Shown piece by piece: positions 46,822 to 59,491 of a stretch of 64,000 nt of DNA; the stretch's first letter is position 1, and every line of letters starts with the position of its first letter. Origin of the DNA: Symsagittifera roscoffensis (taxonomy: Eukaryota; Xenacoelomorpha; Acoela; Convolutidae). The stretch spans positions 66,253,277 to 66,317,276 of the forward strand of contig NC_087066.1 in assembly GCF_963678635.1 (NCBI RefSeq), read 5' to 3'. A model generated the notes under the pieces. The model had not been told where the DNA came from and searched no databases. It saw only the letters and a program-made list of their open reading frames with translations. Position numbers and translations under genes: made by a program.

Positions 46822-47435
46822 CCCGAACACTGATATGAAGTAGTGTAGTACCAGCCTTGATTTTAGGGCTTACCTCGTGGTACATGGATACAGACCAAGC
46901 CATGAGTTCACAATTTTCTGCGTGTAGCTAGTTTGTTTGCATAGGTCGGCCAGTAGCCTTTGTCGATCCGATTTTAATGACTAATAGGTATTGGTTTTTA
47001 AGTCATTTCGTAGTATCTTCCTTTCCCTGTAGTACCAGCCTTGATTTTAGGGCTTACCTCGTGGTACATCGATACAGACCCAGCCGTGAGTTCACTATTT
47101 TCTACTTGTGCTAGTTTGTTGGCATAGGTCGGCCAGTAGTTTTCGTCGATCCGATTTTTGATGACTAATAGGCATTGGTTTTTAAAGTCATTTCGTAGTG
47201 TCTTCCTTTCCCTGTTAGATGTCGTACATGGCAATTTACAGTAGTTTTTTAATGCTTGTCCAGTCTCCTTTTGAATTTTTTGGTAGTCTTACTGTGAACC
47301 GTTTCCTGTGGTTAGTTGTAAGGTCTACTCCCGAAGAAATACTATGAATTGGTAAGACATTCGACCAGAATGGCTGTCAAAATGCATGAAGAAATCGAAA
47401 ATTCATTGGAACAGATTGAAGGGAGGATTGGCTGT
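46822..47435 (-). pseudogene. retrotransposon linker-like fragment with 184-bp dimer, copy 3
   Basis: Monomers begin at 46,845 and 47,029. On the minus strand one frame is open from just after a TAA near 47,294 to the stop at 46,998 (about 98 codons). It contains KETGQALKNY followed by ERKTLRNDFKNQ, charged and helical, as in the region between endonuclease and reverse transcriptase of CR1/Jockey-like elements. It ends in TGKGRYYEMT within the second monomer, so the frame is partly a product of the duplication. The left edge carries the same CCGAACACTGATATGAAG that precedes the RT at 18,890. Confidence 0.5.
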
Positions 47436-47949
47436 TATTGATCCATCTCCGATGGAAATGTTACTTTTTATCCACTGAAGAAAAACAAAATTCATTTGAT
47501 AACTAAGAAGTAGCCGTGTTTTCAGGAGTGAAATCGTGGCCTGGAATACTGAGACCCAGCCATGAGCTCACTACTTTTGCATGTAACTACGTTATCTTGC
47601 GTGATCTTGCCGAGGCCTTTAAGAGTAATGACTTTGTCGACCCGATGTCAATGGACTACACATTGAACTGGTACAGACGGTTGAAAGCATTTGAAGCTGT
47701 TTTTAGACGCTAACCATTCGTTTCATAACCTAGCTTTGTTTTCCGTCGGTGTGTACTTCCGTACGAACGCTACATTTTTATGGCGCTCCTGGGTGTTATT
47801 CTTCTAAATCATGATCGGCAGATCCATTAACAAGCACTCCGCGCCGAGCGGATGCTGTCAATAAGACCCTTAACAGAGGGCGGGAAATGTGGTTTGGAAC
47901 TCGGAAGCCTTCCGGATTCCCGGATTTAGTTTTTAAACCTATTTAAGAC

Positions 47950-48655
47950 CAAAAATTCACGTATCGTGAAGGGTGGGGCGATCGGCCGTCCCTTCGTTCC
48001 CTGAGCGGTGTATGACCAAAAACATTTAAAGCTAAACAAGAAACCAAACAAAAAGTAGTATAGTACCTATGAACAACCAAAAGACAAAAAATAGCCGAAA
48101 AAAAAACAAAAATAAAAACAGTAGAAATCATCTCCCCAGACGAGATGTGATCCGACCCTCCCGTTTGTTGTTGTTAGATAGATCGTTGCCTTCCGGATTC
48201 CCTGAATTACTTCTTAAACCCCTCTAAGACCGAAAATGCCCGTAACGTGAAGGGTGGGGCGATCGGCCGTCCCTTCGTCCCTGAGCAGTGTATGACCAAA
48301 AATAGTTAAATATATTCAAGAAACCAAACAAAAAGTAGTATAGTACCTAGGAAAAAACCAAAAACACAAAAAATAACCGAAAAAAAAAAACAAAAAATAA
48401 AATCACTAGAAACATCTCCCCAGACGAGATGTGATCCGACTCTCCCGCTTGATGTTGTTAGATAGATCGTTGCCTTCCGGATTCCCGGAATTAGTTTAAT
48501 AACCTATTTAAGACCGAAAATTCATGTATCATGAAGGGTGGGGCAATCGGCCGTCCCTTCGTTCCCTGAGCGGTGTATGACCAAAAACTCTTAACGATAT
48601 ACAAGAAACCAAACAAAAAATAACCGAAAAAAAAAACAAAAATAAATTCAGTAGC
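47950..48655 (+). repeat. ~280-bp subrepeats, about 2.5 copies
   Basis: Same order of variants as at 41,933-42,630, including the shortened last copy. Confidence 0.9.
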
Positions 48656-48674
48656 TAGGTCGTTACGATCGAAA

Positions 48675-49115
48675 TTGTGGCCCATTTTGGGTGCCTGTAA
48701 TGTAGGGTTGTTTGAGTATTTAAGCAGGTTAAAGCTAATTTGCGCTCAATCCGGAAGGTCCTTGGGAAGAGAGCGGAAGACTGATCCGGCAAGCAGTGCA
48801 AGGATCAACAGGAAGGGTCTCAAGGACAACAACAATCGACTGTTGGATATCTTTAACAAGTTTTGTGTCCCTTTTGGTACAGAAATTAGGATATCAATCA
48901 GTAGGACGCTCGACAGTGACTGCACTGTAGTGACGCTTCACCGAGTTGCAAATTTCCGAGCTAGGCACCTTAATTCGTATGTTGAACTGACCCAGAGGGG
49001 TATAATATTAATAGCATTACTGTTTATACTGCTTGTATTAATACTCCCATATCGTTTTTCAGTGGAACAGACCGAAAACAAGCCGTTTTTTAGGGTCAAA
49101 GTAGTGATATTTTGA
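48675..49115 (+). other. repeat-borne open frame, 146 codons
   Basis: A mosaic: its first half matches the U5-type frame (INRKGLKDNN) and its second half the U0/U7 type (SRTLDSD, IILIALLF), suggesting recombination or gene conversion between unit types. Confidence 0.25.
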
Positions 49116-50069
49116 TCCCCCCACAAATCGCGATTTTTGAGATATCGATATTTTTTGAAACGAAAAAAAGCGCTAATTTAGTGGGTTACATCTCAACTGC
49201 ACTATTATAACTAATAGAACCGGTTAAGTTTAGTTCGGACGTGATTGGAACTAATTGGGTGACGAAATCCAAATTTTCGTGATTTTTGAAAAAACGAATC
49301 GCAATAAATTAAGATTATTTTTCAAAATTTTTGAGCAAGGGCCAACAACCTTCCTGGCACCAGTGAAATCGAACTTAACGTGTTTGATTTAATAGATTCA
49401 TCAATGCGGAGGGTTCAAATACTATTGTTTTTGGCAAAATTTTACCGCTGAAATGTTTTAGACCGGGTTTTTTGCATTGAAATAGAAGAGTATAAGCCGT
49501 CTGAGCTCGGATCAATAATTTTTCATTCAACCAGATAAGAATTGCAAAAAAGGTTAGGCGGAACCTATAAGTTTGAAAATTTTTCAGTTCGCATAAAAGA
49601 CGTTCTGCTTCATAACTTTAGAATAAGAGGAACCACTCCAGTTTATTTTGGTACCGTTAGAACAGAAATTAAGTTAGCTTAAACACAAGCTAACTGCTTT
49701 TGAAGAAAGAGAGCATTAAAAACATTTAGATTGTTTTTGACAAAAAACAACCGATTTCTGAAGGTAGACCCTTCAAGTTTGGTAAAAAAAATTTAGAAAG
49801 CCCTTAGAACCCTTCCAAACAATAGTAACGGTTATATAAGGCATTTTTACGCTGTTTCTGACAATAATGAAGGTATACGGAACCTAGAAATTGACAGTCG
49901 AGTCAAAAACAAGCTTGTTGTAAGATTTCCACAGTTGAGGAAAATTGTTAAATAGGCGGCTTAGCTTCAATTCAGAGGTGTCTAGGGCCAGAACAAACCC
50001 TTCCTAGTTTGTTGAATTTGCTTAGGCTCTAAGATTGTATCCGGAAGGGTCTCAAGTTTTGTTTATACC

Positions 50070-50430
50070 GATTCGGAGGGGTCCTGTTTTTGCCAATCGG
50101 GAAGGGTCAAATTTTGCCAATCCGGAGGGGTCCCATTTCGGACGGGTCCTGTTCTTGCCAATCCGGAAGGGTCATGTTTTGCCAACCTGGAGGGGTCCAA
50201 ACTCGGAGGGTCCTGTTTTTACCAATCCGTAAGGGTAAATTTTTGCCAATCCGGAGGGTCCCAATTCGGAGGGGTCCTGATTTTGCCAACCCAAAATGGT
50301 CATCTTTTCCCAATCCAGAGGGGTCCCAATTCGGAGGGGTCCTGTCTGAGCCAATCCGGAAGAGTCATATTCTGCCAATCTGGAGGGGTGAAAATTCGGA
50401 TGGGTGCTGTTTTTACCAATCCGTTAGGGT
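50070..50430 (+). repeat. minisatellite block M11
   Basis: Standard form with a CCTGATTTTGCC variant at 50,276. Confidence 0.92.
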
Positions 50431-51429
50431 TTCATTGGAACAGATTAGTGGCAGGATTGGCTGTTTATTTGACGAACTAGTCGAAACAGGAGAAGTCGGT
50501 TTTAACCGACATGTGAAATTATAAAAAGTTGATTGTAAAGACACGTGACAATTTTTATTTTCGCAAATACAGAAAAAGCGCGAAAACTAACAAAACAACA
50601 ATTTTTTTCGCTAGTAGAAAACAGACCTACGACACGAATTGTAATTACGATTAATATTATTGATGGAAGAACATTCCGAATTGTAACGATTGTGCAGAAT
50701 TCGGATGGGTATTTGGAGGATTTTACTACCCTTACCGAGTGACGATAAGACTGCTCTTCACCCGGATTCAAGAATCCGGAAGGGTCTCGGGAAGCGACTG
50801 AAATTGTTTTTTTTTTAACAACTTTTATCTTCCTAGCATGTCCTGAGTTGAATTTAATCAACACCGAAATCATTTTCAGATTATAAAAAGCTAGGAGTTA
50901 AGGGAAAGGGTTGATCCATCTCCGATGGAAATGTTAATTTTTATCTAATGAAGAAAACCAAAAGTTTTTCGATAACTAAGAAGTAGCCGTGTTTTTAGGA
51001 GTGACCTCGTGGTCTGGAATACTGAGACCCAGTCATGAGCTCCTTATTTTTGCATGTAACTAATTTATCTTGCGTGATCTGACCGAGGCCTTAAATAGTA
51101 AAGACTTTGTCGACCCGATGTTAAGGGACCACACATTGAACTGGTAGAGACGGTTAAAAGCATTTGAAGCTGTGTTTAGACGCTAGCCATTCGTTTCATA
51201 AACTAGCTTTGTTTTCCGTCGGTGTGTACTTCCGGGCGAATGCTACATATGTAATTTTCTGGCGCTCCTGGGTGTTATTCTTCTAAATCATGATCGGCAG
51301 ATCCATTAACAAGCACTCCGCGCCGAGCGGATGCTGTAAATAAGACCCTTAATAGAGGGCGGGAAGTGTGGTTTGGAACTCGGAAGTCTTCCGGATTCCC
51401 GGATTTAGTTTTTTATTCTATTTAAGACC

Positions 51430-51905
51430 AACAATTCACGTATCGTGAAGGGTGGGGCGATCGGCCCTACCTTCGTTCCCTGAGCGGTGTATCACCAAAA
51501 ACATTTAAAGATAAACAATAAACCAACCAAAAAGTAGTGTAGTACCTAAGAAAAAACCAAAACACAAAAATAACCGAAAAAAAAGAAAAACAAAATCTGT
51601 AGAAATCATCTCACCAGACGAGATGTGATCCGACCCTCCCGTTTGTTGTTGTTAGATAGATCGTTGACTTCCGGATTCCCTGATTTAATTTTTTAACCTA
51701 TTCAAGACCAAAAATTCACGTATCGTGAAGGCTGGGGCCATCGGCCGTCTCTTCGTCTCTTCGTCTAGTACCTAAGAAAAAACCAAAAACACGAAAAATA
51801 ACCGAAAAAAAAATTAAAAAAAAAAAGAAGAAATCATCTCCCCAGACGAGATGTGATCCGACATTCCCGTTTGTTGTTGTTAGATAGATCGTTGTTACAG
51901 GCATT
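51430..51905 (+). repeat. ~280-bp subrepeats, 2 copies (second deleted)
   Basis: The second copy lost the part from GAGCGGTGTATGG to AGTAGTATAG. Confidence 0.88.
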
Positions 51906-51933
51906 TATATCAAGCAAGGTCGTCACGATCGAA

Positions 51934-52380
51934 ATTGTGGCCCGTTTTGGGTGCCTGTAATGTAGGGTTGTTTGAGTATTTAAGCAGGTTAAGCTAATTT
52001 GCGCTCAATCCGGAAGGTCCTTGGGAAGCGAGCGGAAGACTGATCCGGCAAGCAGTGCAAGGAGCAACAGGAAGGGTCTCAAGGATAAGAACAATCGACT
52101 GTTGGGTATCTTTAACAAGTTTTGTATCCCTTTTGGTACAGAAATTAGGATATCAATCTGTGGGGGCTCGACAGTGACTGCACTGTAGTGACCCTTCACC
52201 GGTTTGCAAATTTCTGAGCTAGGCACCTTAATTCGTATGTTGGACTGACGCGGAGAGGTATAATATTAAATGCATTACTGTTTATACTGCTTGTATTATT
52301 ACTCCCATATCGTTTTTCAGTGAAACAATCCGAAAACAGGCCGATTTTTAGGGTCAAAATAGTGATATTTTGATCCCCCA
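51934..52380 (+). pseudogene. repeat-borne open frame copy, broken
   Basis: A one-base deletion (CAGGTTAAGCTAA, near 51,988) and a further loss at TCTGTGGGGGCTCG (near 52,160) destroy the frame. The same two lesions are present at 55,712 and 59,492, so they predate the amplification of U10-U12. Confidence 0.4.
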
Positions 52381-53332
52381 CAAATCGTGACTTTTGAGAT
52401 ATCGATATTTTTTGAAACAAAAAAAGCGCTAATTTAGTGGGTTACATCTTCACTGCAGTTTTATAACTAGTAGAACCGGTTAAGTTTAGTTCGGATGTGG
52501 TTGGAAGTAATTGGGTGACGAAATCCGAATTTTCGTGAATTTTGAAAAAACGAAACGTCATAAATTAAGAATGTTTTTCAAAATTTTTGAGTAAGAGCCA
52601 ACAACCTTCCTGGCCCCAGTGAAATCGAACTGAACGTGTTCGATTTACTGGATTGATCAATGCGGAGGGGTTCAAATACCATTGTTTTTGGCAAATTTTT
52701 ACGGCTGAAATGTTTTAGACCGCGTTTTTTGCATTGAAATAGAAGAGTATAGGCCTTCTGAGCTCGGATCAATAATTTTTAGTTCAACCAGATAAGAATT
52801 GCGAAAAAAGTTTGGCGGAATCTATGAGTTTGAAAATTTTTCAGTTCGCATAAAAGAGTTTTGTTTCATAACTTTAGAAAAACGGGACCAATCCAGTTTA
52901 TTTTGGAACCGTTAGAACAGAAATTAGAATGGCTTAAACACAAGCTAACTGCTTTCTGAAGAAAGAGAGAATTTAAAAACATTTAGATTGTTTTCAGCAA
53001 AAAACTACCAATTTTTGAAGGTAGGCCCTTCAAGTTTGGTTTAAAAATTTTTTAGAAAGCCCTTAGACCCCTTCCAAACGGTAATATCGGTTATATAAGG
53101 CATTTTTACGCTGTTCTTGACAATAATCAAGGTATAAGGAACCTACAAAACGACACTCGAGTCAAAAACAGGCTTGTTGTAAGACTTCCACAGTTAAGGA
53201 AAGTTGTTAAATAAGCGGCCTAGCTTCAATTCGGAGGGGTCTAGGGCCAGAACAAACCCTTCCTAGTTTGTTGATTTTGCTTAATAGGCTCTAAGATGGT
53301 ACCCGGAAAGGTCTCAAGTATTGTTTATAACG

Positions 53333-53630
53333 ATTCGGAAGGGTCCTGTTTTTGCCAATCGGGAAGGGTCGAATTTTGTCAATCCGGAGGGGACCCAATT
53401 CGGAGGCGTTTTGTTTTTGCCAATCCGGGAGGGGCATGTTTTGCCAATCTGGAGGGGTCCAAACTCGGAGGGTCCTTTTTTTACCAATCCGTAAGGGTAA
53501 ATTTTTGCCAATCCGGAGGGGTCCCAATTCGGAGGGGTCCTGTCTGAGCCAATCCGGAAGAGTCATATTTTGCCAATCTGGAGGGTTAAAAATTCGGAAG
53601 GGTGCTGTTTTTACCAATCCGTTAGGGTTT
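53333..53630 (+). repeat. minisatellite block M12
   Basis: Shortened relative to M11, with the variant GGAGGCGTTTTGTTTTTGCC. Confidence 0.92.
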
Positions 53631-53831
53631 CATTGGAACAGATTAGTCGGACGACTGGCTGTTTATTTGACGAACTAATCGAAACAGGAGAAGCCGGTTT
53701 TAACTGACATGTGAAATTATAAAAATTCGATTATAAAGACACTGACAATTTTTGATTTCGCATATACAGAAAAAGCGCGAAAATTAACAGAACAACAATT
53801 TTCGCTAGTAGAAAACAGACCTACGACACGA

Positions 53832-54208
53832 ATCCGGAGGGGACCCAATTCGGACGGGTTCTGTTCTTGCCAATCCGGAAGGGTCATGTTTTGCCAATCT
53901 GGAGGGGTCCAAACTTGGAGGGTCCTGTTTTTACCAATCCGTAAGGGTCAATTTTTGCCAATCCGGAGGGGATCCAATTCGGAGGCGTTTTGTTTTTGCC
54001 AATCCGGGAGGGGCATGTTTTGCCAATCTGGAGGGGTCCAAACTCGGAGGGTCCTTTTTTTACCAATCCGTAAGGGTAAATTTTTGCCAATCCGGAGGGG
54101 TCCCAATTCGGAGGGGTCCTGTCTGAGCCAATCCGGAAGAGTCATATTTTGCCAATCTGGAGGGTTAAAAATTCGGAAGGGTGCTGTTTTTACCAATCCG
54201 TTAGGGTT
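53832..54208 (+). repeat. minisatellite block M13
   Basis: Product of the 579-bp duplication, with about 80 bp of extra repeats at its left end. Confidence 0.92.
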
Positions 54209-55149
54209 TCATTGGAACAGATTAGTCGGACGACTGGCTGTTTATTTGACGAACTAATCGAAACAGGAGAAGCCGGTTTTAACTGACATGTGAAATTATA
54301 AAAATTCGATTATAAAGACACTGACAATTTTTGATTTCGCATATACAGAAAAAGCGCGAAAATTAACAGAACAACAATTTTCGCTAGTAGAAAACAGACC
54401 TACGACACGAATTGTAATTACGATTAATATTATTGATGGAAGAACATTCCAAATTGTAAACATTGTGCGATAAGACTGCTCTTCATCCGGATTCAAGAAT
54501 CTGGAAGACTCTCGGGAAGCGACTGAAATTGTTTTTTTTTTAACAATTTTTATCTTCCTGGCATGTCCTGAGTTGAATTTAATCAACACTGAATTCATTT
54601 TCAGATTATAAGAAGCTAGGAGTTAAGGGAAAGGGTTGATCCATCTCCGATGGAAATGTTAATTTTTATCCACTGAAGAAAACCAAAATTCATTCGATAA
54701 CTAAGAAGTAGCCGTGTTCTCAGGAGTGACCTCGTGGTCTGGATTACTGAGACCCAGCCATGAGCTCCTTTTTTTTGCATGTAACTATTTTAACTTGCGT
54801 GATCTGGCCGAGGCCTTAAATAGTATTGATTTTATCGACCCGATGTTAAGGGACCACACATTGAACTGGTAGAGACGGTTAAAAGCATTTGAAGCTGTAT
54901 TTAGACGCTAGCCATTCGTTTCATAACCTAGCTTTGTTTTCTGTCGGTGTGTACTTCCGGGCGAATGCTACATATGTAATTTTCTGGCGCTCCTGGGTGT
55001 TATTCTTCTAAATCATGATCGGCAGATCCATTAACAAGCACTCCGCGCCGAGCGGATGCTGTAAATAAGACCCTTAATAGAGGGCGGGAAGTGTGGTTTG
55101 GAACTCGGAAGTCTTCCGGATTCCCGGATTTAGTTTTTTATTCTATTTA

Positions 55150-55690
55150 AGACCAACAATTCACGTATCGTGAAGGGTGGGGCGATCGGCCCTACCTTCG
55201 TTCCCTGAGAGGTGTATCACCAAAAACATTTAAAGATAAACAATAAACCAACCAAAAAGTAGTGTAGTACCTAAGAAAAAACCAAAACACAAAAATAACC
55301 GAAAAAAAAGAAAAACAAAATCTGTAGAAATCATCTCACCAGACGAGATGTGATCCGACCCTCCCGTTTGTTGTTGTTAGATAGATCGTTGACTTCCGGA
55401 TTCCCTGATTTAATTTTTTAACCTATTCAAGACCAAAAATTCACGTATCGTGAAGGCTGGGGCCATCGGCCGTCTCTTCGTCTCTGAGCGGTGTATGGCC
55501 AAAAACACTTAAGGGTAACAAAAAACCAAACAAAAAGTAGTATAGTACCTAAGAAAAAACCAAAAACACGAAAAATAACCGAAAAAAAAAATTAAAAAAA
55601 AAAAGAAGAAATCATCTCCCCAGACGAGATGTGATCCGACATTCCCGTTTGTTGTTGTTAGATAGATCGTTGTTACAGGCATTTATATCA
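55150..55690 (+). repeat. ~280-bp subrepeats, 2 copies
   Basis: Second copy complete here, showing that the deletion in U10 happened after the unit duplication. Confidence 0.9.
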
Positions 55691-55711
55691 AGCAAGGTCG
55701 TCACGATCGAA

Positions 55712-56158
55712 ATTGTGGCCCGTTTTGGGTGCCTGTAATGTAGGGTTGTTTGAGTATTTAAGCAGGTTAAGCTAATTTGCGCTCAATCCGGAAGGTCCTT
55801 GGGAAGCGAGCGAAAGACTGATCCGGCAAGCAGTGCAAGGAGCAACAGGAAGGGTCTCAAGGATAAGAACAATCGACTGTTGGGTATCTTTAACAAGTTT
55901 TGTATCCCTTTTGGTACAGAAATTAGGATATCAATCTGTGGGGGCTCGACAGTGACTGCACTGTAGTGACCCTTCACCGGTTTGCAAATTTCTGAGCTAG
56001 GCACCTTAATTCGTATGTTGGACTGACGCGGAGAGGTATATTATTAAATGCATTACTGTTTATACTGCTTGTATTATTACTCCCATATCGTTTTTCAGTG
56101 AAACAATCCGAAAACAGGCCGGTTTTTAGGGTCAAAATAGTGATATTTTGATCCCCCA
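55712..56158 (+). pseudogene. repeat-borne open frame copy, broken
   Basis: Same lesions as at 51,934-52,380; two or three extra point changes. Confidence 0.4.
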
Positions 56159-57110
56159 CAAATCGTGACTTTTGAGATATCGATATTTTTTGAAACAAAA
56201 AAAGCGCTAATTTAGTGGGTTACATCTTCACTGCAGTTTTATAACTAGTAGAACCGGTTAAGTTTAGTTCGGATGTGGTTGGAAGTAATTGGGTGACGAA
56301 ATCCGAATTTTCGTGAATTTTGAAAAAACGAAACGCCATAAATTAAGAATGTTTTTCAAAATTTTTGAGTAAGAGCCAACAACCTTCCTGGCCCCAGTGA
56401 AATCGAACTGAACGTGTTCGATTTACTGGATTGATCAATGCGGAGGGGTTCAAATACCATTGTTTTTGGCAAATTTTTACGGCTGAAATGTTTTAGACCG
56501 CGTTTTTTGCATTGAAATAGAAGAGTATAGGCCTTCTGAGCTCGGATCAATAATTTTTAGTTCAACCAGATAAGAATTGCGAAAAAAGTTTGGCGGAATC
56601 TATGAGTTTGAAAATTTTTCAGTTCGCATAAAAGAGTTTTGTTTCATAACTTTAGAAAAACGGGACCAATCCAGTTTATTTTGGAACCGTTAGAACAGAA
56701 ATTAGAATGGCTTAAACACAAGCTAACTGCTTTCTGAAGAAAGAGAGAATTTAAAAACATTTAGATTGTTTTCAGCAAAAAACTACCAATTTTTGAAGGT
56801 AGGCCCTTCAAGTTTGGTTTAAAAATTTTTTAGAAAGCCCTTAGACCCCTTCCAAACGGTAATATCGGTTATATAAGGCATTTTTACGCTGTTCTTGACA
56901 ATAATCAAGGTATAAGGAACCTACAAAACGACACTCGAGTCAAAAACAGGCTTGTTGTAAGACTTCCACAGTTAAGGAAAGTTGTTAAATAAGCGGCCTA
57001 GCTTCAATTCGGAGGGGTCTAGGGCCAGAACAAACCCTTCCTAGTTTGTTGATTTTGCTTAATAGGCTCTAAGATGGTACCCGGAAAGGTCTCAAGTATT
57101 GTTTATAACG

Positions 57111-57408
57111 ATTCGGAAGGGTCCTGTTTTTGCCAATCGGGAAGGGTCGAATTTTGTCAATCCGGAGGGGACCCAATTCGGAGGCGTTTTGTTTTTGCCA
57201 ATCCGGGAGGGGCATGTTTTGCCAATCTGGAGGGGTCCAAACTCGGAGGGTCCTTTTTTTACCAATCCGTAAGGGTAAATTTTTGCCAATCCGGAGGGGT
57301 CCCAATTCGGAGGGGTCCTGTCTGAGCCAATCCGGAAGAGTCATATTTTGCCAATCTGGAGGGTTAAAAATTCGGAAGGGTGCTGTTTTTACCAATCCGT
57401 TAGGGTTT
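57111..57408 (+). repeat. minisatellite block M14
   Basis: Copy of M12 with no visible differences. Confidence 0.92.
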
Positions 57409-57609
57409 CATTGGAACAGATTAGTCGGACGACTGGCTGTTTATTTGACGAACTAATCGAAACAGGAGAAGCCGGTTTTAACTGACATGTGAAATTATAA
57501 AAATTCGATTATAAAGACACTGACAATTTTTGATTTCGCATATACAGAAAAAGCGCGAAAATTAACAGAACAACAATTTTCGCTAGTAGAAAACAGACCT
57601 ACGACACGA

Positions 57610-57986
57610 ATCCGGAGGGGACCCAATTCGGACGGGTTCTGTTCTTGCCAATCCGGAAGGGTCATGTTTTGCCAATCTGGAGGGGTCCAAACTTGGAGGG
57701 TCCTGTTTTTACCAATCCGTAAGGGTCAATTTTTGCCAATCCGGAGGGGATCCAATTCGGAGGCGTTTTGTTTTTGCCAATCCGGGAGGGGCATGTTTTG
57801 CCAATCTGGAGGGGTCCAAACTCGGAGGGTCCTTTTTTTACCAATCCGTAAGGGTAAATTTTTGCCAATCCGGAGGGGTCCCAATTCGGAGGGGTCCTGT
57901 CTGAGCCAATCCGGAAGAGTCATATTTTGCCAATCTGGAGGGTTAAAAATTCGGAAGGGTGCTGTTTTTACCAATCCGTTAGGGTT
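57610..57986 (+). repeat. minisatellite block M15
   Basis: Copy of M13 with no visible differences; the 579-bp nested duplication therefore preceded the 3.7-kb one. Confidence 0.92.
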
Positions 57987-58924
57987 TCATTGGAACAGAT
58001 TAGTCGGACGACTGGCTGTTTATTTGACGAACTAATCGAAACAGGAGAAGCCGGTTTTAACTGACATGTGAAATTATAAAAATTCGATTATAAAGACACT
58101 GACAATTTTTGATTTCGCATATACAGAAAAAGCGCGAAAATTAACAGAACAACAATTTTCGCTAGTAGAAAACAGACCTACGACACGAATTGTAATTACG
58201 ATTAATATTATTGATGGAAGAACATTCCAAATTGTAAACATTGTGCGATAAGACTGCTCTTCATCCGGATTCAAGAATCTGGAAGACTCTCGGGAAGCGA
58301 CTGAAATTGTTTTTTTTTAACAATTTTTATCTTCCTGGCATGTCCTGAGTTGAATTTAATCAACACTGAATTCATTTTCAGATTATAAGAAGCTAGGAGT
58401 TAAGGGAAAGGGTTGATCCATCTCCGATGGAAATGTTAATTTTTATCCACTGAAGAAAACCAAAATTCATTCGATAACTAAGAAGTAGCCGTGTTCTCAG
58501 GAGTGACCTCGTGGTCTGGATTACTGAGACCCAGCCATGAGCTCCTTATTTTTGCATGTAACTATTTTAACTTGCGTGATCTGGCCGAGGCCTTAAATAG
58601 TATTGATTTTATCGACCCGATGTTAAGGGACCACACATTGAACTGGTAGAGACGGTTAAAAGCATTTGAAGCTGTATTTAGACGCTAGCCATTCGTTTCA
58701 TAACCTAGCTTTGTTTTCTGTCGGTGTGTACTTCCGGGCGAATGCTACATATATAATTTTCTGGCGATCCTGGGTGTTAGTCTTCTAAATCATGATAGGC
58801 AGATCCATTAACAAGCACTCCGCGCCGAGCGGATGCTGTAAATAAGACCCTTAACAGAGGGCGGGAAGTGTGCTTTGGAACTCGGAACCCTTCCGGATTC
58901 CCAGATTTAGTTTTTAGCCTATTT

Positions 58925-59470
58925 AAGACCAAAAATTCCCGTATCGTGAAGGGTGGGGCAATCGGCCCTCCCTTCGTTCCCTGAGCGGTGTATGACCAAA
59001 AACACTTAAAGATATACAATAAACCAATCAAAAAGTAGTATAGTACCTATGAAAAAACCAAAACACAAAAAATAACCGAAAAAAAAACAAAAATAAAATC
59101 AGTAGAAATCATCTCCCCAGACGAGATGTGATCCGACCCTCACGTTTGTTGTTGTTAGATAGATCGTTGACTTCCGGTTTCCCTGATTTATTTTTTAAAC
59201 CTATTTAAGACCAAAAATTCACGTATCGTGAAGGGTGGGGCCATCGGCCGTCTCTTCGTCCCTGAGCGGTGTATGACCAAAAACACTTAAAGATATACAA
59301 GAAACCAAACAAAAAGTAGTATAGTACCTAAGAAAAAACCAAAAACACAAAAAATAACCGACAAAAAAAGTAAAAATAAATTCAGAAGAAATCATCTCCC
59401 CAGTCGAGATGTGATCCGACCCTCCCGTTTGTTGTTGTTAGATAGATCGTTGTTACAGGCATTTATATCA
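58925..59470 (+). repeat. ~280-bp subrepeats, 2 copies
   Basis: Hairpin in the second copy is changed (CCCCAGTCGAGATG), breaking no base of the stem. Confidence 0.88.
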
Positions 59471-59491
59471 AGCAAGGTCGTCACGATCGAA

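Larger units (their letters stand above)
46468..50507 (+). mobile_element. A/B satellite unit U9 with inserted retrotransposon fragment
   Basis: Tail 46,468-46,800 is interrupted after a doubled TTTTATCTTCCTGGCAT by the fragment at 46,822-47,435. The core then restarts at 47,439, with three subrepeats (47,950-48,655), ORF 48,675-49,115, spacer to 50,060, minisatellite 50,070-50,430. Confidence 0.85.
50508..54284 (+). mobile_element. A/B satellite unit U10 with doubled minisatellite
   Basis: Tail and core 50,508-51,430, subrepeats 51,430-51,905 (with a ~53-bp deletion at about 51,758 that leaves TCTCTTCGTCTCTTCGTC), broken ORF region about 51,934-52,380, spacer to 53,325, minisatellites M12 and M13. 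Confidence 0.88.
53254..54411. repeat. 579-bp tandem duplication of minisatellite plus tail
   Basis: The junction at about 53,832 joins CTACGACACGAA of the tail to CCGGAGGGGACCC of the minisatellite. Equivalent points (GGCGTTTTG at 53,405 and 53,984; CGACACGA at 53,824 and 54,403) are 579 bp apart. Confidence 0.93.
54285..58062 (+). mobile_element. A/B satellite unit U11 (near-copy of U10)
   Basis: Equivalent points lie 3,778 bp from those in U10 (3,725 bp left of the 53-bp deletion). The match starts near the CATATGTAATTTTCTGGCGC of 51,247/54,970 and ends before 58,745, where CATATATAATT takes over. Subrepeats 55,150-55,690, broken ORF region from 55,712, spacer, minisatellites M14 and M15. 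Confidence 0.92.

Noticed and set aside
53254-54411. Regularly repeated blocks as a CRISPR array
   Set aside because: The repeats are head-to-tail and degenerate with no unique spacers, no cas genes are near, and the window looks eukaryotic.
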